Shown: one piece after another, positions 1 to 12,760 of the stretch | Position numbering within the stretch: position 1 is the first letter of the stretch | How the letters are laid out: each line of letters starts with the position of its first letter | Assembly (NCBI GenBank): GCA_002224055.1 | Contig: AZLU01000216.1 | Coordinates: 1-64,000, forward strand | Length of the DNA: 64,000 nucleotides | Reading direction: 5' to 3' | Source of the DNA: Pezizomycotina sp. ARF18 | Lineage: Eukaryota > Ascomycota | Translations under genes and position numbers: made by a program | Notes under the pieces: generated by a model | Databases searched by the model: none | Told to the model about the DNA's origin: nothing | The model's input: only the letters and a program-made list of their open reading frames with translations

Positions 1-2537
1 TCGGCGGGGATTATTCCCGCTGCGCTTATCTTCACCCCGACGAAGAAGAGCTAGAATTCGATTTCGGCCGCTCGTCGGTGCGGGGTGGCTTCAACCGACT
101 TGTCCCGTTGAACGGTGTTATTCGCTCTTCTTCGAGGATACGCTCAGGAGCGTTATGCGTCGCCCGGAGATTAGCTGGCCCTAACCCCAGCCTACAGACC
201 GCTGACTTGCCCCACGGGTCCTTCAGCTTGTCGCGTGCTTCTCGACGCGGCCGAGCCCTTCCGTCGAGGAAGAGAGACAGCTAGTACGCAGCGCACGATG
301 CCGTCGTTGACGACGTTCGCGTATACCGTCCTGTTTGCGAACATGTGTGTACTACCTTCGCGGTCCGTCGGTAATATACGTAGCAGCGGCTTCGTACCCG
401 CCATCTCGTTCTCCTTCTGTGGCTGGCTGTAACATAGAAAGACGCAGACAGAGCGCTCGCAGAACGTTCGCGGTCGCCAACTTAATCCCAAATAACTGCC
501 GTCTTGCTACGACGCCGAAATCCAACGCGAAGCGTATGTATACGGATTCTCGTTACTCAGCCCTAAAACGGCGACGCGAGCGCGATAAATTCAACCGGCT
601 CGACTTCCTTAAAGAACGTCGGAGAATGCGCGTGTATATATGCATCGCGTACGTCTGCACTAACCCACCCAGCGAATGTCCGATGAAGATATCGACGTGA
701 CTTTATACTTCAGCGGCGGCAACTTTTCCTTATTCCTTTCGAGACGTCGTCGTATCTTGGCGGTGGAGGTGTAGGGGAACGTAGACGACTTGTGCATCTC
801 CTTCTTGTCGCGGAGGGACGGCGGGAACGGCCGTTCCGGTGCGTGAGGGCGAGACGTACCGCGCAGGCGCTTTCCGAGTACTTACCCGTTCCGTCCTGCA
901 GACGTTCTCGTGGAAGCCGCGGGTTATCACCTGCTCGTCGTCGTCTTCGTCACTCTCGGAGTCGGAATCTGCGGGACCCATTTTATGCTCGATTGTCGTT
1001 ACCCTGGTGCCAGCGTGCTGCGACTTGTCATTTCTCGTCTTCCTCTTTTAAGGTGCTAGTACTTCTTCCTCAGCGATTCGTCGACCTGCGATTGCCGCCC
1101 CGCATGACGTCCGCCCGCTTCTGCCGCATGTGTGCTCCTCTTCCATCCGTTTCCTCTCCTCCATCATTTCCTTTTCCTTTTTTTCCCCCGCCCGCCGTCT
1201 TTTTCTCGCGGATTCTACCGCCCTCGCAGACGCTTTATCGATATTCTCCTTGAGGTACAGCATATCCGCCCCAGTATTCGAATGCAACCCGTGCGTGATA
1301 ACCACCAAGTGCACCTTCTTCGGTCCCTTATTTTCTTCGGGCGTTTTAGTACTCTCCGGCTCGACTGGTTCCACATCTCCCGGAAACGGCGGCGTATTCC
1401 ACAGCTGCTCGTTATTCTGCACTTTATACGATATGCCCGTGAATAGCTCCCTTCGTCCAACCCTGTACCCCCGCACTAAAAGTGATAAACTCCTTTCGTC
1501 GCGGCTAATAGTAAATCGAAGTTTATCTACTCGTGGACGAAAACAGCACTGCGAAACGACCTCGACGATCCACGTATGCTCTCTCCTTCTCCTCTTCCTT
1601 TCAACTCTTTGGCCGATGGTAGGTTTCCGCCGGAAGAAGATAGTCGGCGGCTCCGTTCTTTCTCCATCACTCGGTTGCGCAGGCTGCGTGGGATAGGTAG
1701 CTGGCACTCCACGTCCCGCCGGGCCGGAGGTTCGGGTCGAATTCCGGATACCCGCCTTCCTCGCGAGCGTCGTGAACGGGCGTCCACTGTCAACTTCGAC
1801 GACTTCGCAGACACGTAAAGCACGTAGGGCCCGTGTAGGTAGCGCGCGCATGGAATCGGTTCCGTATTTTTATGCGGAGGTGTAAAGCCGAAGGCGGGGG
1901 TAGTACGCTGTCGCGCATCGGCGTGTACGTTATCGTGTACCTAGATAGTTATCATCATTATTAGATTTAAAGTTTTCCCTGCATAATTCGTGGCGCTTGA
2001 AGTTCTTCTACCTACCGCATGATCTCCCCGACCTTCACGCTCCCGTCGCGTGTAGGAGCAGCATCTCTTTCCCCGGCGGATTTATCCTTGAGCTGGTTCT
2101 TCCTGAGCTCTGCTCTGCGAGCGAAGGTGACGGTGGCGGCGGAGGCAGCCTGGGGCTGCGGTTAACTCGGCGGTTCCCCAGCGTAACTGTTGCTAGAATG
2201 ATACGATAGTAGGCGTAGGCGTAGCCGTGTCCTGCACCGGTACAGCAGGAGAAGCGATAAGGTTGAAGACGCGGATGCTACGGGTAGCGTCACCGTGGCG
2301 GCGGGGGTGTTCCTTCCTGCCTTTTAAAACCTGATTTCGAGGTGACGCCCGTGCTGGCTGCTGTGGAATCGCCGGATGCAGTGGTGGGTTTTTGGGAAGA
2401 TTCTGCAGAGATTGCCGGAATAGCGGTTCGTTGGCTAGCGGCGGGGTGATAGTGTTATTCGTACGATTAACGGCGGCGGATAAGGATGCGGAGGCGGATG
2501 CTGCAGAGGGGTCGGATGTAGATGCCGACGACACCAT
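1..2537 (-). CDS. ROG1-like DUF676 putative serine esterase/lipase (partial, runs off left edge)
   Basis: This gene encodes a fungal DUF676 alpha/beta-hydrolase of the ROG1 type, a family of putative lipid esterases. A likely start is the ATG at 2537, opening a Ser/Ala-rich segment. An intron at about 2015-1941 has clean GT and AG ends and joins GSVKVGEIMR to YTITYTP. The conserved stretches LHGPYVLYVS, PEFDPNLRPGG, TWIVEVVSQ and HLVVITHGLHSN follow in order. The nucleophile elbow GHSLGG is coded at 664-681, and RTVYANVVNDG lies near 300-350. The C-terminus lies beyond base 1. The reading frame changes several times (for instance near 686, 1750 and 1790), but family motifs continue each time. 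At 686-687 one extra base in the A run would keep frame, so assembly error is more likely than decay. The family call is firm; substrate is unknown. The first exon boundary near 2170-2190 is unsure. Confidence 0.8.
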
Positions 2538-5352
2538 GGAAAGCTGTAGATGGAGAGAGGAAGCCAACGAAAAAAAAAAAAAAGCCGAAGAAGGAACTGA
2601 AGATGTATGTATGAAGACTTGTATGAGAGAAAAAAAAAAAAAAAAAAAAAAAAAGGAGGGCTGGATTTTTTCTGGCAAGGAGTAAACGTTCTTTTTTCGT
2701 GTCGTGGTACAGTATGTACAGTACAGGACAGTACAGTAACAGAGGAGGAATGTGACTGTGACTGGGAGGGGATTTAATTGGGAATGGGCCAGACGAATGA
2801 CTGGATGCTTGCTTTGTTTTAGGCTTTCGCCGTATCGCCGCTAGAAACGTGTCAAAGGAAGAATTGAAATTAATTAAATATTGTATGTATGTATGTATGT
2901 ATGTTATTTTTATCCAACGACCGAGTAGCTGGGAATAGTAATAAGGACAAGGGGGGATAAAAGGTGTACGTACCACTCTTCCGAGTCCTCTCCCTTACTT
3001 GTTTTACTCGGCTGTTAGCAGCTTCCGTTTGCGCACATGCAAAAAGGGACAGGAGCGATAATAAGATGATGGGAAGCAATAAGATGTATGAGTGGATCAC
3101 GAGAGAACTTGGCGAGGGCAGATGAGAAGACGACAGCTGCTGTTACCGTACGGTCCCGTACCTGAGCGGAATCCCAGCAGAAAGAGAACAAAAGGGGATT
3201 TGATGTATTAGGAATATGATACTTAAATTTGGGATACGATACGATACGGACATCGGCATCGCCTTCCCAAACAGAAAATACTATTATAAATATATAATTA
3301 AATATTTCCGAGAAACAGCTGTAACTATAGCACATTTAAAAAAAAAAAATGCTACAGTACTGCTACCTGCAGAATGTTGGATAGATTACCCGGGAAAAGC
3401 GCGAATTAACCGTGATGGAAACGGAAAAAAAAAAAAAAAAAAAAAGACAGTCATGCATTAGGTCGTCTTATAGTAGTAGTATAGCTCTTTTTGTTGAATA
3501 ATGTTCGCGGTTGATAGCCGAATACTGCCGGTTTAAGGAGAATATTCGAGATATTCGTCTATTTCTGTTTTAAAAATACTTACCGTAGTTTGATCTTCAC
3601 GGGGATATTCGGTAGTGTAAAGTTTTATCTTCCGAAAACTTAAAACTCGGTTTTGGAGTTTATTTTTATTTATTTTATTTATTTATTTTTTTTTTTTTTT
3701 TCAAAAAAAAAAAAAAAAAAAAAAAAAAAATAGTGAACTTCGTATGATTATGATCTACATGTCACCCATGCAAAACAGCAAAAAAAAAAAAAAAGGTTGG
3801 AATTTGCATTCCCGACACTTGCAGGATACATATACATAATCGATAACAAATGCTTCAAGTAATAAAATATAGTAATCGATAAAGAGGAAGAAAAATGAGG
3901 GGTCTGGTGATAATATCGAGGAAACGCTTCCGAGGAGCTCTTTTTGGGGTTCGCGACGGAGAGCTTAAAAGTCCTTCTCCCCGCTCTCTAAGCGTAAGCC
4001 ACAGATTATTTATGGCTAGTGAATGCTTTTTTACGTAACGTGTGGCCGTGCAGTAATCCCGTCCTCCCATGCCGATCTGATAAGTTTTTTGATTTGATGT
4101 TGATTTTTAATCTCATCTGATCATCTGATAACATTATTTAAAGGGCCCCTCCTTCCTGCCCTTCTCTTCCTCTCCCGACAGAAGAACTGAACTGAGTCAA
4201 AATATCAAGACGAGAGACCCATTTCTTAAAGAAGTCTAAAGGTGTAGGAACCATCTTCGTCCTTTGGGGAGGAGTTCTGATTAAAAAAAGATCACACAGT
4301 AGGTCATTCCCAGGCTTCTCTATCATTCCTCACGTCAGTTTGTCTCTCTTCCTTACTTTTTTACTCTTTTTAATTTTTCGTGCCTAGCAAGGGACCCCAC
4401 CTTTCGCTTTTCACCTTTTCCCGCGACCCCCCCCCTCGTCGCGTGACGACGAGGGCATCCCGACCGGTTAGTAACTTTCGTCCGATATCTTCTTTTTTTT
4501 CTATTGCCTCTGCTTCCATGCATGCCTTTTTTTCTTTTTTTTTTTCTTTTCTTTCTTCAGCTGCAGGGACAAGTCACTAAGTGTGCTTGCCTGCAGACTT
4601 TTTAATTCTCTTTATTCTTCCTTGACTATAATCCTTTTCTTTTTTGTTGAGAGGAGGGGGATTAGGAGGAGCACCACTGCATCTGGCGGATTACAGAGAG
4701 TCGAGGTTAGAAGTGCCTCTGCGTTAGTTAGGCCTGCTGGTCTTTGGCGGAGGAGGGGTTCTTTGTATTTTATTTATATCTTTTTACTTATAATTTATTC
4801 TAGATATTTTATTCGGTGGGGTTAGCGTGGAAAGTGCTTAGAGGAAAGAGGGGGGGGGGGATATTGGGGAGCTGCCAGTGACAGCACAGTGCAGTAGCGT
4901 AATCGCGGGAGACATACGACGACGAATCTAGGCAAAAGGCAAGTCATTCCACACACTTAATATTATTATATTATTGCATCTGCGGTTTTCTTTAATACAA
5001 CCACAGTCGCGGGAAAAAAGAAAAAAAAAGAAAGAAAGAAAGAAAAGGCGACAGCACTCAAACACAAATAAAAAAAAATAATCCTTCAGCGAAATAATAG
5101 AAACAAGCAGGCAAGGGGGGAAAGAAAGAAAAAAGAAAAAAAAAAAAAAGAGGATCCCTTACCCAATGAGTTGGCCCGCTGATCAGTAAAATCTACACGG
5201 GCGAATCAAAAGACTCACACTGTCATAGAATCGCGGCGACGAATTAAGGCTTTTGCTTACGCTCTCCACCTGCGCCCTCTTTTTACAATTTTTTTTACTG
5301 ATTATTGGTCCTTTTTTTTTTACTTGCTGCCTGTTCGTTTTATGTATATATC
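2538..5352. other. Intergenic, homopolymer-rich
   Basis: I see no supported gene here. The stretch separates the divergent starts of the esterase and the OPT transporter, so it must hold both promoters. It contains long A or T runs (about 2629-2654, 3424-3445, 3679-3730 with a T run directly followed by an A run, 3780-3794), a TATG microsatellite near 2882-2904, a G run near 4851-4860 and a GAAA microsatellite near 5018-5044. The few short open frames mostly translate these low-complexity tracts. Confidence 0.6.
2882..2904. repeat. TATG microsatellite
   Basis: Five to six tandem TATG units lie in the gap upstream of the esterase gene. Neutral simple repeat. Confidence 0.9.
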
Positions 5353-8300
5353 ATGCCTCTCCCCTACGACCAGACCTCTGTACTACCTCCTCATCTCCAA
5401 TCTTCATCTCCATCTCCATCTCCAACAACAATATCCTTTACACGACGACAGTCTTTACCATCACGATCATCTTCGTCCTCCGATGGGTGGACAGAGACAG
5501 CAGCAGAATTCGCCGAAAATAGCAACCGTACCAACTACAGAAGCAGTAATTATAGTAATCGCAATCGCCAAGAGCGACGGGGCTCAAGGGTTTCGGAATT
5601 CTTCGCGGCGATAATGAGGTCACCCCTGCTCCTCCGATCGTCGCCGGCGCAAGGTACCGGTTCATACGGCGCGTTCACGGCGATGGAAACGCCGCTTGGT
5701 GAATCTCCGCCGGTACCAACAACAACAACAACAACAACAACAACAACTATTACTACAGAACAACACGAGAATACGAATGCACGACACGCAAGTATGAGTG
5801 AATCGGTACGACTTGGTAAATTAAGTCTGCGGAGGAAAGTGGTGCTTCGGAGGGTCGATCCGGTTACTTTGAAGAATTCTACGACGACGGGGTCGAAGGG
5901 GAATCGTCGGCGTGGAATTCGAATGGACGGAGAAGAAGGCGGAAGAGTAGTGTAGTGTTGTTATTGACGATGAGAGTGCGAGCTTGAAGGTGGACGAGAG
6001 CGATGAGGAGGAGATTAATCCTCATGAGAATTCTCCGTATGTTTTTCTACATTGCTGTCTGAAGAGAACTGGGAGAGAAGGTTGGGATTAGGATGGGATT
6101 GGAGGCTAATCACGCCGAATTGGTGAAGATACGCTCAAGTACGAGCTTCCGTTCGCCGACGGACGACACGTCGCTGTCGTCACAGTAAGCTCCCTCAACC
6201 CCACCAACTCCCTTCCCCCTCCCACACATCTTTTTCACTAACCTTCTCTTAGCACCCGCATGTGGGCCCTATCAATCCTCTTCTCCATAATGGGATCATC
6301 CACGAACCTCTTCTTCTCCCTCCGATATCCCTCCGTTAGCATAACACCCGTGATCGCGCTGCTACTCGCGCACGCCGCTCGTTTACTATGGGACGTGTAT
6401 TTCCGGAGAATATTCCGCCCGGAGGAGGGAAGCTGCAGCGGTTGAGGCGGTGGCTGTCGCAGGGCGGTGGAATATGAAGGAGCACGCGTGCGTGTATATT
6501 AGCTCGAACGTTAGCTTCGGGTTTGCGTTCGCGACGGATGTACGTTTTTCTCTTAAAATCTACTACACCTCTCCCCCCCTTTCTTCCTTTCCCCAGATCT
6601 TCTTTCTTGTCTCCCTCCCTCCTCTCCTCTTCTTTCTTTTCTCTCTTCATCAGACCGTCGTTTGTCTTTTTTCAGAAAAAGTGATTGAGGTTCTAACACC
6701 TTCCCCCCTTCCAAGGTCATCGTAACGCAAACCCACTTCTACAACCAACCGCAGCCCATAACCTACCAGCTCCTCCTCACGCTCTCCACGCAAATCCTCG
6801 GGTACACCTTCGCCGGCCTAACCCGTCAGTGGCTCGTCTACCCCGCCGCGATGATATGGCCCGCGACCCTAAGTCCACAGCAATGTTCAGCACGCTCCAC
6901 GACTCCGCGAAGCAGGAAGAAGTAGTGAAAGGATGGGAGAAGTGGGGACGTTGGAGGTTTTTCTGGTAGTGTTTTTGGGAGCGTTCGTGTGGTATTTTGT
7001 TCCGGGGTTTTTGATGCCGAGTCTTAGTTACTTTAATGTCGTTACGTGGTTTGGCCGAAGAGCGTTGTTGTTGCGAATCTTGTAAGCTCTCCCCTCTAAG
7101 CAAAACATCCCACTCCCCCTTCTCTTTTCACGGAGCCTCCTAATCTACGAAGGAGCTTTGGTTAACATCAAGCTTGTTGATTTTTGTAGTTCGGCGTATC
7201 CTCCGGCGTCGGCATGCTCCCCTAACTTCGACTGGGCACAAATCTCCTACATCGGTTCCCCGCTAATGACCCCCTTCTGGGCCGCCACCAACGTCGTCGC
7301 CGGCCTCATCATCGTAATGTGGCTCCTCGCCCCTTACCTCTACTACACAAACTCCTTCTCTCCTCCTACCTCCCCCTCTCTCCTCAAACGTCTACGACAA
7401 CACCGGTAAAATCTACGACGTCTCTAAAATCCTCACAAAAAACCACCTCTTCGACGAAACCGCGTATAAAAAATACTCGAAGATTTTCTTACCGATAACG
7501 TATGTTTTGAGCTATGGATTGCAGTTGCGGCGTTGACGGCGTTACTGATGCATACGGTCGTGTGGCATGGTGGGGATATCGTACGGCAGGGGAAGAAGGC
7601 GTTTATGGGGAGGGGCGGGTGGAAGAGGGAGTAATACCAGGATGAGGAGTAGTAGCGTTACTAGCGTTACGGCGGATAGGCCGACGGCGGCGATTAAGAA
7701 GGGGTTGAGCGATGAGGAGTGGGCGACTATTGTCGGGGAGGAGGATGTGCACATGAGATTGATGAAGAAGTACGATGAGGCGCCGGCGAGCTGGTATTTG
7801 GGGGTATTTGTTGTTATGGGGGCGGTGGGGATTTTGTTGTGGAGTAGTACGTAACCATTTCCCCTCAATTTTTTTTTCCCCTAGTTCCTTCTCTTTTGCT
7901 TCATCTCTAGCAGTGGTAATTATTAAGGATAAGCGGTTGGCTAATATTCGAGTGCAAATCGTTATAGTTACCCGTCTACCTCCCCTGGTACGGCCTGTCC
8001 TCGCGCTCGCCCTCTGCGGCATCTTCTTCGTACCAATCGGCATCGTCATGGCCATCACGAACCAGCAGAGCAGTATCTTCCTAATCTGCCAGCTCATATG
8101 CGGCGAGATATTCCCCGGCCGCCCGTGCGAATATGGTCTTCGTTACGTACGGATACGTATGTCCCCACTTTTCCCCTCTTCTTTCTCCTCCCTTCCCCCT
8201 CTTCCCTTTCAAAGTAGGAAGCTAATATGGTGTTCCGTAGATCACCTCCACCCAAGGCCTAAAATTCGCGTCCGACCTAAAACTCGGCCACTACATGAAA

Positions 8301-8942
8301 ATCCCCCCGCGCCCCTCTCACACTGCAACTAACCGCAACACTAATCGCCTCACAACTCAGATCGGCGTACTTAACTGGATGTTCTCCTCCATTCCGGGTA
8401 TCTGTACCCGCAAGCGATGAACGGTTTACGTGTCCGATCGCGCGCGTACACTTCACGGATATACTCTGGGGCGGTCGTCGGTCCGCGGCGCTTCTCGGTC
8501 CTGGAGAACTTTAGACACTCGTGTATGCGTTCTTGATAGGTCTTATATCCCCTTTAATTCTCTGGCTCTACGCGAGGAAGACGAAGAAGGGTAGTATATC
8601 CCGAATGATAAACCTCCGTCCTCTTCGGATCGCTGTCGTGGATTCCGCCCGCCACCGGATTAAACTTCAGTTCGTGGGCGATCGTGTGCTGGACGTTTAA
8701 TAGTTATATTAAGCGGAGGGGGAATAGTTGGTGGAGGAAGTATACTGACGCTGAGCGCGGCGTGGATAGTGGGCTTGCGGTGGGGCTTTGTGTTGTGTTT
8801 TTCGGGGTTGTGTATCCGGGGTGGGGGGGTTGAGGGGTTTAAGTGGTGGGGGACGGAGGTTTATAAGCAGGGTTGCGATTGGCAGGCGTGTGCGTTGAAG
8901 CAGGTTGGGGAGGGAGGGAGGTTTGGGCCGGGGACGTGGTAG
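5353..8942 (+). CDS. OPT-family oligopeptide transporter
   Basis: This is a proton-coupled oligopeptide transporter of the fungal OPT family, an integral membrane protein with many helices. The ATG at 5353 opens a Ser/Thr-rich cytosolic N-terminus that includes a poly-Thr run from a CAA-type repeat at about 5719-5748. Family landmarks appear in order: NSPYAQVRASV, FFSLRYPSVSITP, VTQTHFYNQPQPITYQLL, FDWAQISYIGSPL, GIFFVPIGIVMAITNQQ, QGLKFASDLKLGHYMKIPPR, QIGVLNWMFSSIPGIC and the C-terminal WWGTEVYKQGCDWQACA. Introns with GT-AG ends fit at 6037-6128, 6185-6252, 6540-6715, 7082-7189 and 8157-8240; the structure near 7851-7973 is unsettled. At least six frame changes occur with family sequence intact on both sides; the one at 7997 is a lost G. 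A true pseudogene cannot be excluded, but the absence of other damage favours sequence error. Confidence 0.88.
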
Positions 8943-9480
8943 GGGTTGGGTTTTGACGATGTTATGAAGTTTTTTTTTTTTGCGATGTTTTGCATACGTT
9001 TTTTTTTTTTTTTTTTTTTTTTTTGGTTTTGAGCTTTTTGTTTGGGTTGGGATATACATAAAAAAAAATATACATCGGCGGTATTTCTTTTTTTGTCATT
9101 TTCTTTCAACGATGAAATTCACGACCAAAATATATATACACTATACTTCATGAGCGAATCTTTTTTTTTTTTTTTTGCTTTGCTTATTGGGACTTTTACT
9201 AGAATAATATATAGATATATACTAAAGAGAAAAGAAATAAACATCCAACGTTTGTTTTATACGCTAAAAATCCCCGTCGTATACCGAATCATCCACAAAA
9301 GGGTAGAATGTAACGATTGTTAGGTATACTGTTCTTCCCTCGCCCAGAGTATCGTACTCGCAGAATCCATCCAAGTTACCATAAATTTCCCGTGCTGTTG
9401 AAAGTATCCTAATCTTCCTCCTCTAATCTGTTAAAGTACGAGTATCACCCTCTTTGATGAATACCTCCGATTACGAAATA
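8943..9480. other. OPT 3' flank, homopolymer runs
   Basis: No gene is visible. The stretch holds T runs at about 8970-8981 and 9000-9024, plus a further T run near 9161-9176. It is the probable terminator region of the OPT gene. Confidence 0.5.
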
Positions 9481-9499
9481 TCCCGTCTCGCAATGATCC

Positions 9500-9947
9500 A
9501 TGCGAAAAATAACTATATGCTTTTTTTTGTGCTTTTTGAGAGAGTATGCTGCTGGATCTTCCGCCTCTGATTTCGTTGAGAAACACGATCAATGTTCGTA
9601 TAAGTTTCGACGAAGAATCTGGGCGAAAATCTTTTTACGCTTTTTTTTTTTTTTTTTTTTGAGAAGCATGCTGTTAGATTCGCTCCTCTGGTCCTGTTTA
9701 AGTAAATCCAGGTCGTATAAGATTCGACAAGGAATCTCAGCGAAATTAGATTTTTTTTTTATTTTCTTTTTTTATTGAAGGAGTGATTTAGCAAGGAGCA
9801 ATGCGTTAATAACTTTTTTTTTGTTTCTTCCTCGTTGGACAGTATAGTGTAGCACCCCCGTACTGAATAGAATGTAATATGAACTAGGCGGACTCTTAGC
9901 CGAAAAATATCGACGTCCCCCATGATCCAAATAATATTCGGGCTTAC

Positions 9948-10019
<72 letters not shown>

Positions 10020-12760
10020 GTATACTGCTGGATCTTCCGCCTCTGGTTTCGTTGAGAACACGATCCGTGTTTGTATAGATCTCGACCGGAATCCCGGCGA
10101 AAATTAGATTTATGAAGGGAGTGATTTAGTACCAGGAGCAATGCGCTATGATCCTTTTCCCCCGAGCTAGACAGTGTCGCATCCGTATTTGATATGAATT
10201 GAGCAGTTGAGTTCGAGACGGATAGTGGTGGCCCTTGGACGATATCATTCTCGGTTTTAATCCTGGGTTTCCTTTCTTTTTTCTTTTGGTGTATATAATT
10301 TGTGCTGAGTCCTACTTCGTAAAGTCCCAGAAATCCTGTTTTATTCGAAGGAGTGATTTAGCAAGGAGCATTGCATTATGATCCTTTTCCCCGAGCTAGA
10401 CAGTATCAGTCGCACCCGTATTTGATATGAATCGAGCAGTTGAGTTTCGAGACGGATAGTGGTGGCCCTTTGGACGATATCATTCTCGTTTTGAATCTTT
10501 TTTTGTTGTTTTTCTTTTAGTGTTTACAACCCGTTGTCCGAGCGCCTCATACGAAGAAGGGGGATCTGATGCGCTTTTATCATATAGTTTGGTTGAATTT
10601 TTCCCTTCGTTTGCATATGGCGTTTCAAGGTGGAGTAACTTGCTATAAAATGTTCGACGTACTCGCAAAGGATTATAGCCTCGGCAATTAGCGTCCTCAG
10701 TTTTGTAGTTGTGTTCTTTTCGGTGTTGATAATTTATGCCCGCATGTATGATAAATCTAGACGAAGGAAACGGGAACTGGTACGTTTTTTTTTATACCAG
10801 ATTCTCAATTCTTTTGTTCTTTTTAGTATGGAGGTTTTGGGTAGCATAGATTGTAAAATTGAGCGGCCGAGTTTGAGGTGGGAGATGGTTTCTTTAAACA
10901 TTATCGTCGTCGGTTTTCGGTTCTTCCACTTTTGGTGTTTATAATTTGCGCTTCGGCTTCGTAACGGGTCTATAAACAAAGGAGAAGATTCCAGTACGTT
11001 TTTTATGTTAACGTTCTTTCATCATTCATTTTCTGCGTGGTGTCTTTGGGTGGAACAGACAGGTATGAACCAGGCAGCCGAGCTCCAGGGGGATAGTGTC
11101 ACTTAGACATATCGTCGTTAGTCTCCTGTTTTTTTTTTTTTTTTTTTCATAACTTCTGGTGTCATAATCCACGCGTCGGGTTCATAATGCGTCTATAGAA
11201 GGAAGAGTAGGATCTAGTACGATTTTTTATGTTAATGTTCTTTCATCCTTCCTTTCGTCTTTTTTTTAAATATATGGGCGTGGTGTCTTTGGGAGGAATA
11301 TGCTATATAAATTGGGCGGCCGAGTTCCAGGGAGAATAGCCCGCTTGGTATTATCCTCGTCGGTTTTTGGTTCTTCCCCTTCTGATGTTATAGTGCGTCG
11401 GCTTTATAATCTGTCTACAGACGAATGAGCAGAATTAATACGAAATCTTATCTTGATTTTCTTTCACCATTCTTTTCTTTTTTAAAAAAAAAATATGAAC
11501 TTGGCGGTTTGGTCGAATGGAGTCGATATGGGCTAGCCGGCCGGTCGCGCGAGCTCGAGGTAGGAATAGTGACCCTTGTACATACATTATAGTCGGTTTT
11601 CACGTTCCTCTTTTTGGTGTTGGGTGTATAATTTACGTCTCAAGGTGCGTTATAAATCGGTGGACGAAAGAACAGGATCTAGTGCATTTTTATGTTGAAA
11701 TGCTTTCTTTCATTCTTTCCATTTTTTTTGATATGACGTCCTTGGGTAGATGAATTGGGCGGCGTAGTTTGAGGTGGGATAGTGCCCTTGGACATTATCG
11801 TCCTCAGTTTCGTCCGCGAGTTTTTCCTCTTTTTGATGTTTATAATTTACACCCGAGTTCATTATGACTCTGTGGACAACAGGGGGGATGTGGTAAGTTT
11901 TTATGTTGCAATACTTCACTCTTTCTTTCCTTTTTCTCCCTTAATATATGTATTCCTGTTGCAAGAGAATTTCGTATGATTTAGCGGCCTACTTGAAGGG
12001 GATAGCGTCCTCGAATAATATCGCCATCTGTTTCTTCGCGGGTTTTTTCTCTTTTACTTAAGCGTTGAGTTATCCAGATCCAATAAATTCAATATGAACT
12101 TCGTCGATGTGTTTTTGAGGGAGGACCTGGGAGTTATTCGGGTTTATAGTCTGTATCGACATAACTCAATTTCTTCATCACTCTTACTGCTGAATTATAA
12201 CTTGCCCCGAGTTCATAGAAACAGCCTGTAGATGAAAGAAAGGAGAATCTAGTATATGTTTCTTATCATAAGCGCTCGTTTGTGATGAATGTAATATTTC
12301 AGGGCTGGAATCACCATTCTCTTTCTTCTTTCCGGTAGAGCATTCGTGTTATTTAGACTGGATATGAAACGGAACAGAGATTTAAAAGAAGAATTTGTGC
12401 GATTGAATCGGACGTTATGCCCAAGACCCTCGTGTTCTTCATCTACTCAAGAAATATCCTTAATATCATTGGAGTCGATACGACTCTCGGCCAACGTGGC
12501 TTCGAATGTAAGTTCGTTTGTACGACTAAATTAGACTTGATGTTCTTACTTGCCGTTCTTGACTTTTGCGTTGAGTGTGGCATTGATCGAGTATGTAATT
12601 TTTGCCCAGGCAGCTTAAAAATTTTTAAAGATTGTTTTCCGTTCATACTGCGTATGCCTTTTTGAACTTTTCGTCGCCGTTTCTTTTTTTTCTCTAGCGG
12701 GCTTATAAATTGCGTAGTGGTCCGCTAGTAAAGTATGCAGACGAAAGATAGGGAGACGTA
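9500..12760. repeat. Decayed tandem repeat array, period about 220 bases
   Basis: A recurring block with an ATAATTT-like anchor appears near 10291, 10518, 10725, 10935, 11158, 11392, 11620, 11838 and 12060, so spacings run from 207 to 234 bases. Each unit contains a degenerate GACGAAAGA or GAAGGA stretch, then GGATCTAGTACG or GGAGCAATGCG, a T-rich part, a TGAATTGGGCGGCCGAG-like part, GATAGTGCCCTTGGACATTATCGTC, and a T-rich end. The pair at about 10116-10260 and 10348-10497 is the least diverged. Related segments sit at about 9545, 9665 and 10019 and again near 12190 and 12670. No long frame runs through the units. It looks like an old satellite or minisatellite, not a gene family. Confidence 0.7.
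9950..10017. repeat. (GA)n microsatellite, about 34 units
   Basis: An uninterrupted GA dinucleotide run lies inside the decayed tandem array. It forces spurious Arg-Glu and Ser-Leu open frames on both strands. Confidence 0.97.

Noticed and set aside
2392-2685. Lys-rich frame near 2392-2685 and Phe-rich frame opposite
   Set aside because: The composition comes from A runs; the better reading of part of this DNA is the first exon of the esterase on the minus strand.
9759-10141. Open frames made of Ser-Leu or Arg-Glu repeats
   Set aside because: They are translations of the (GA)34 microsatellite on the two strands and end soon after it.
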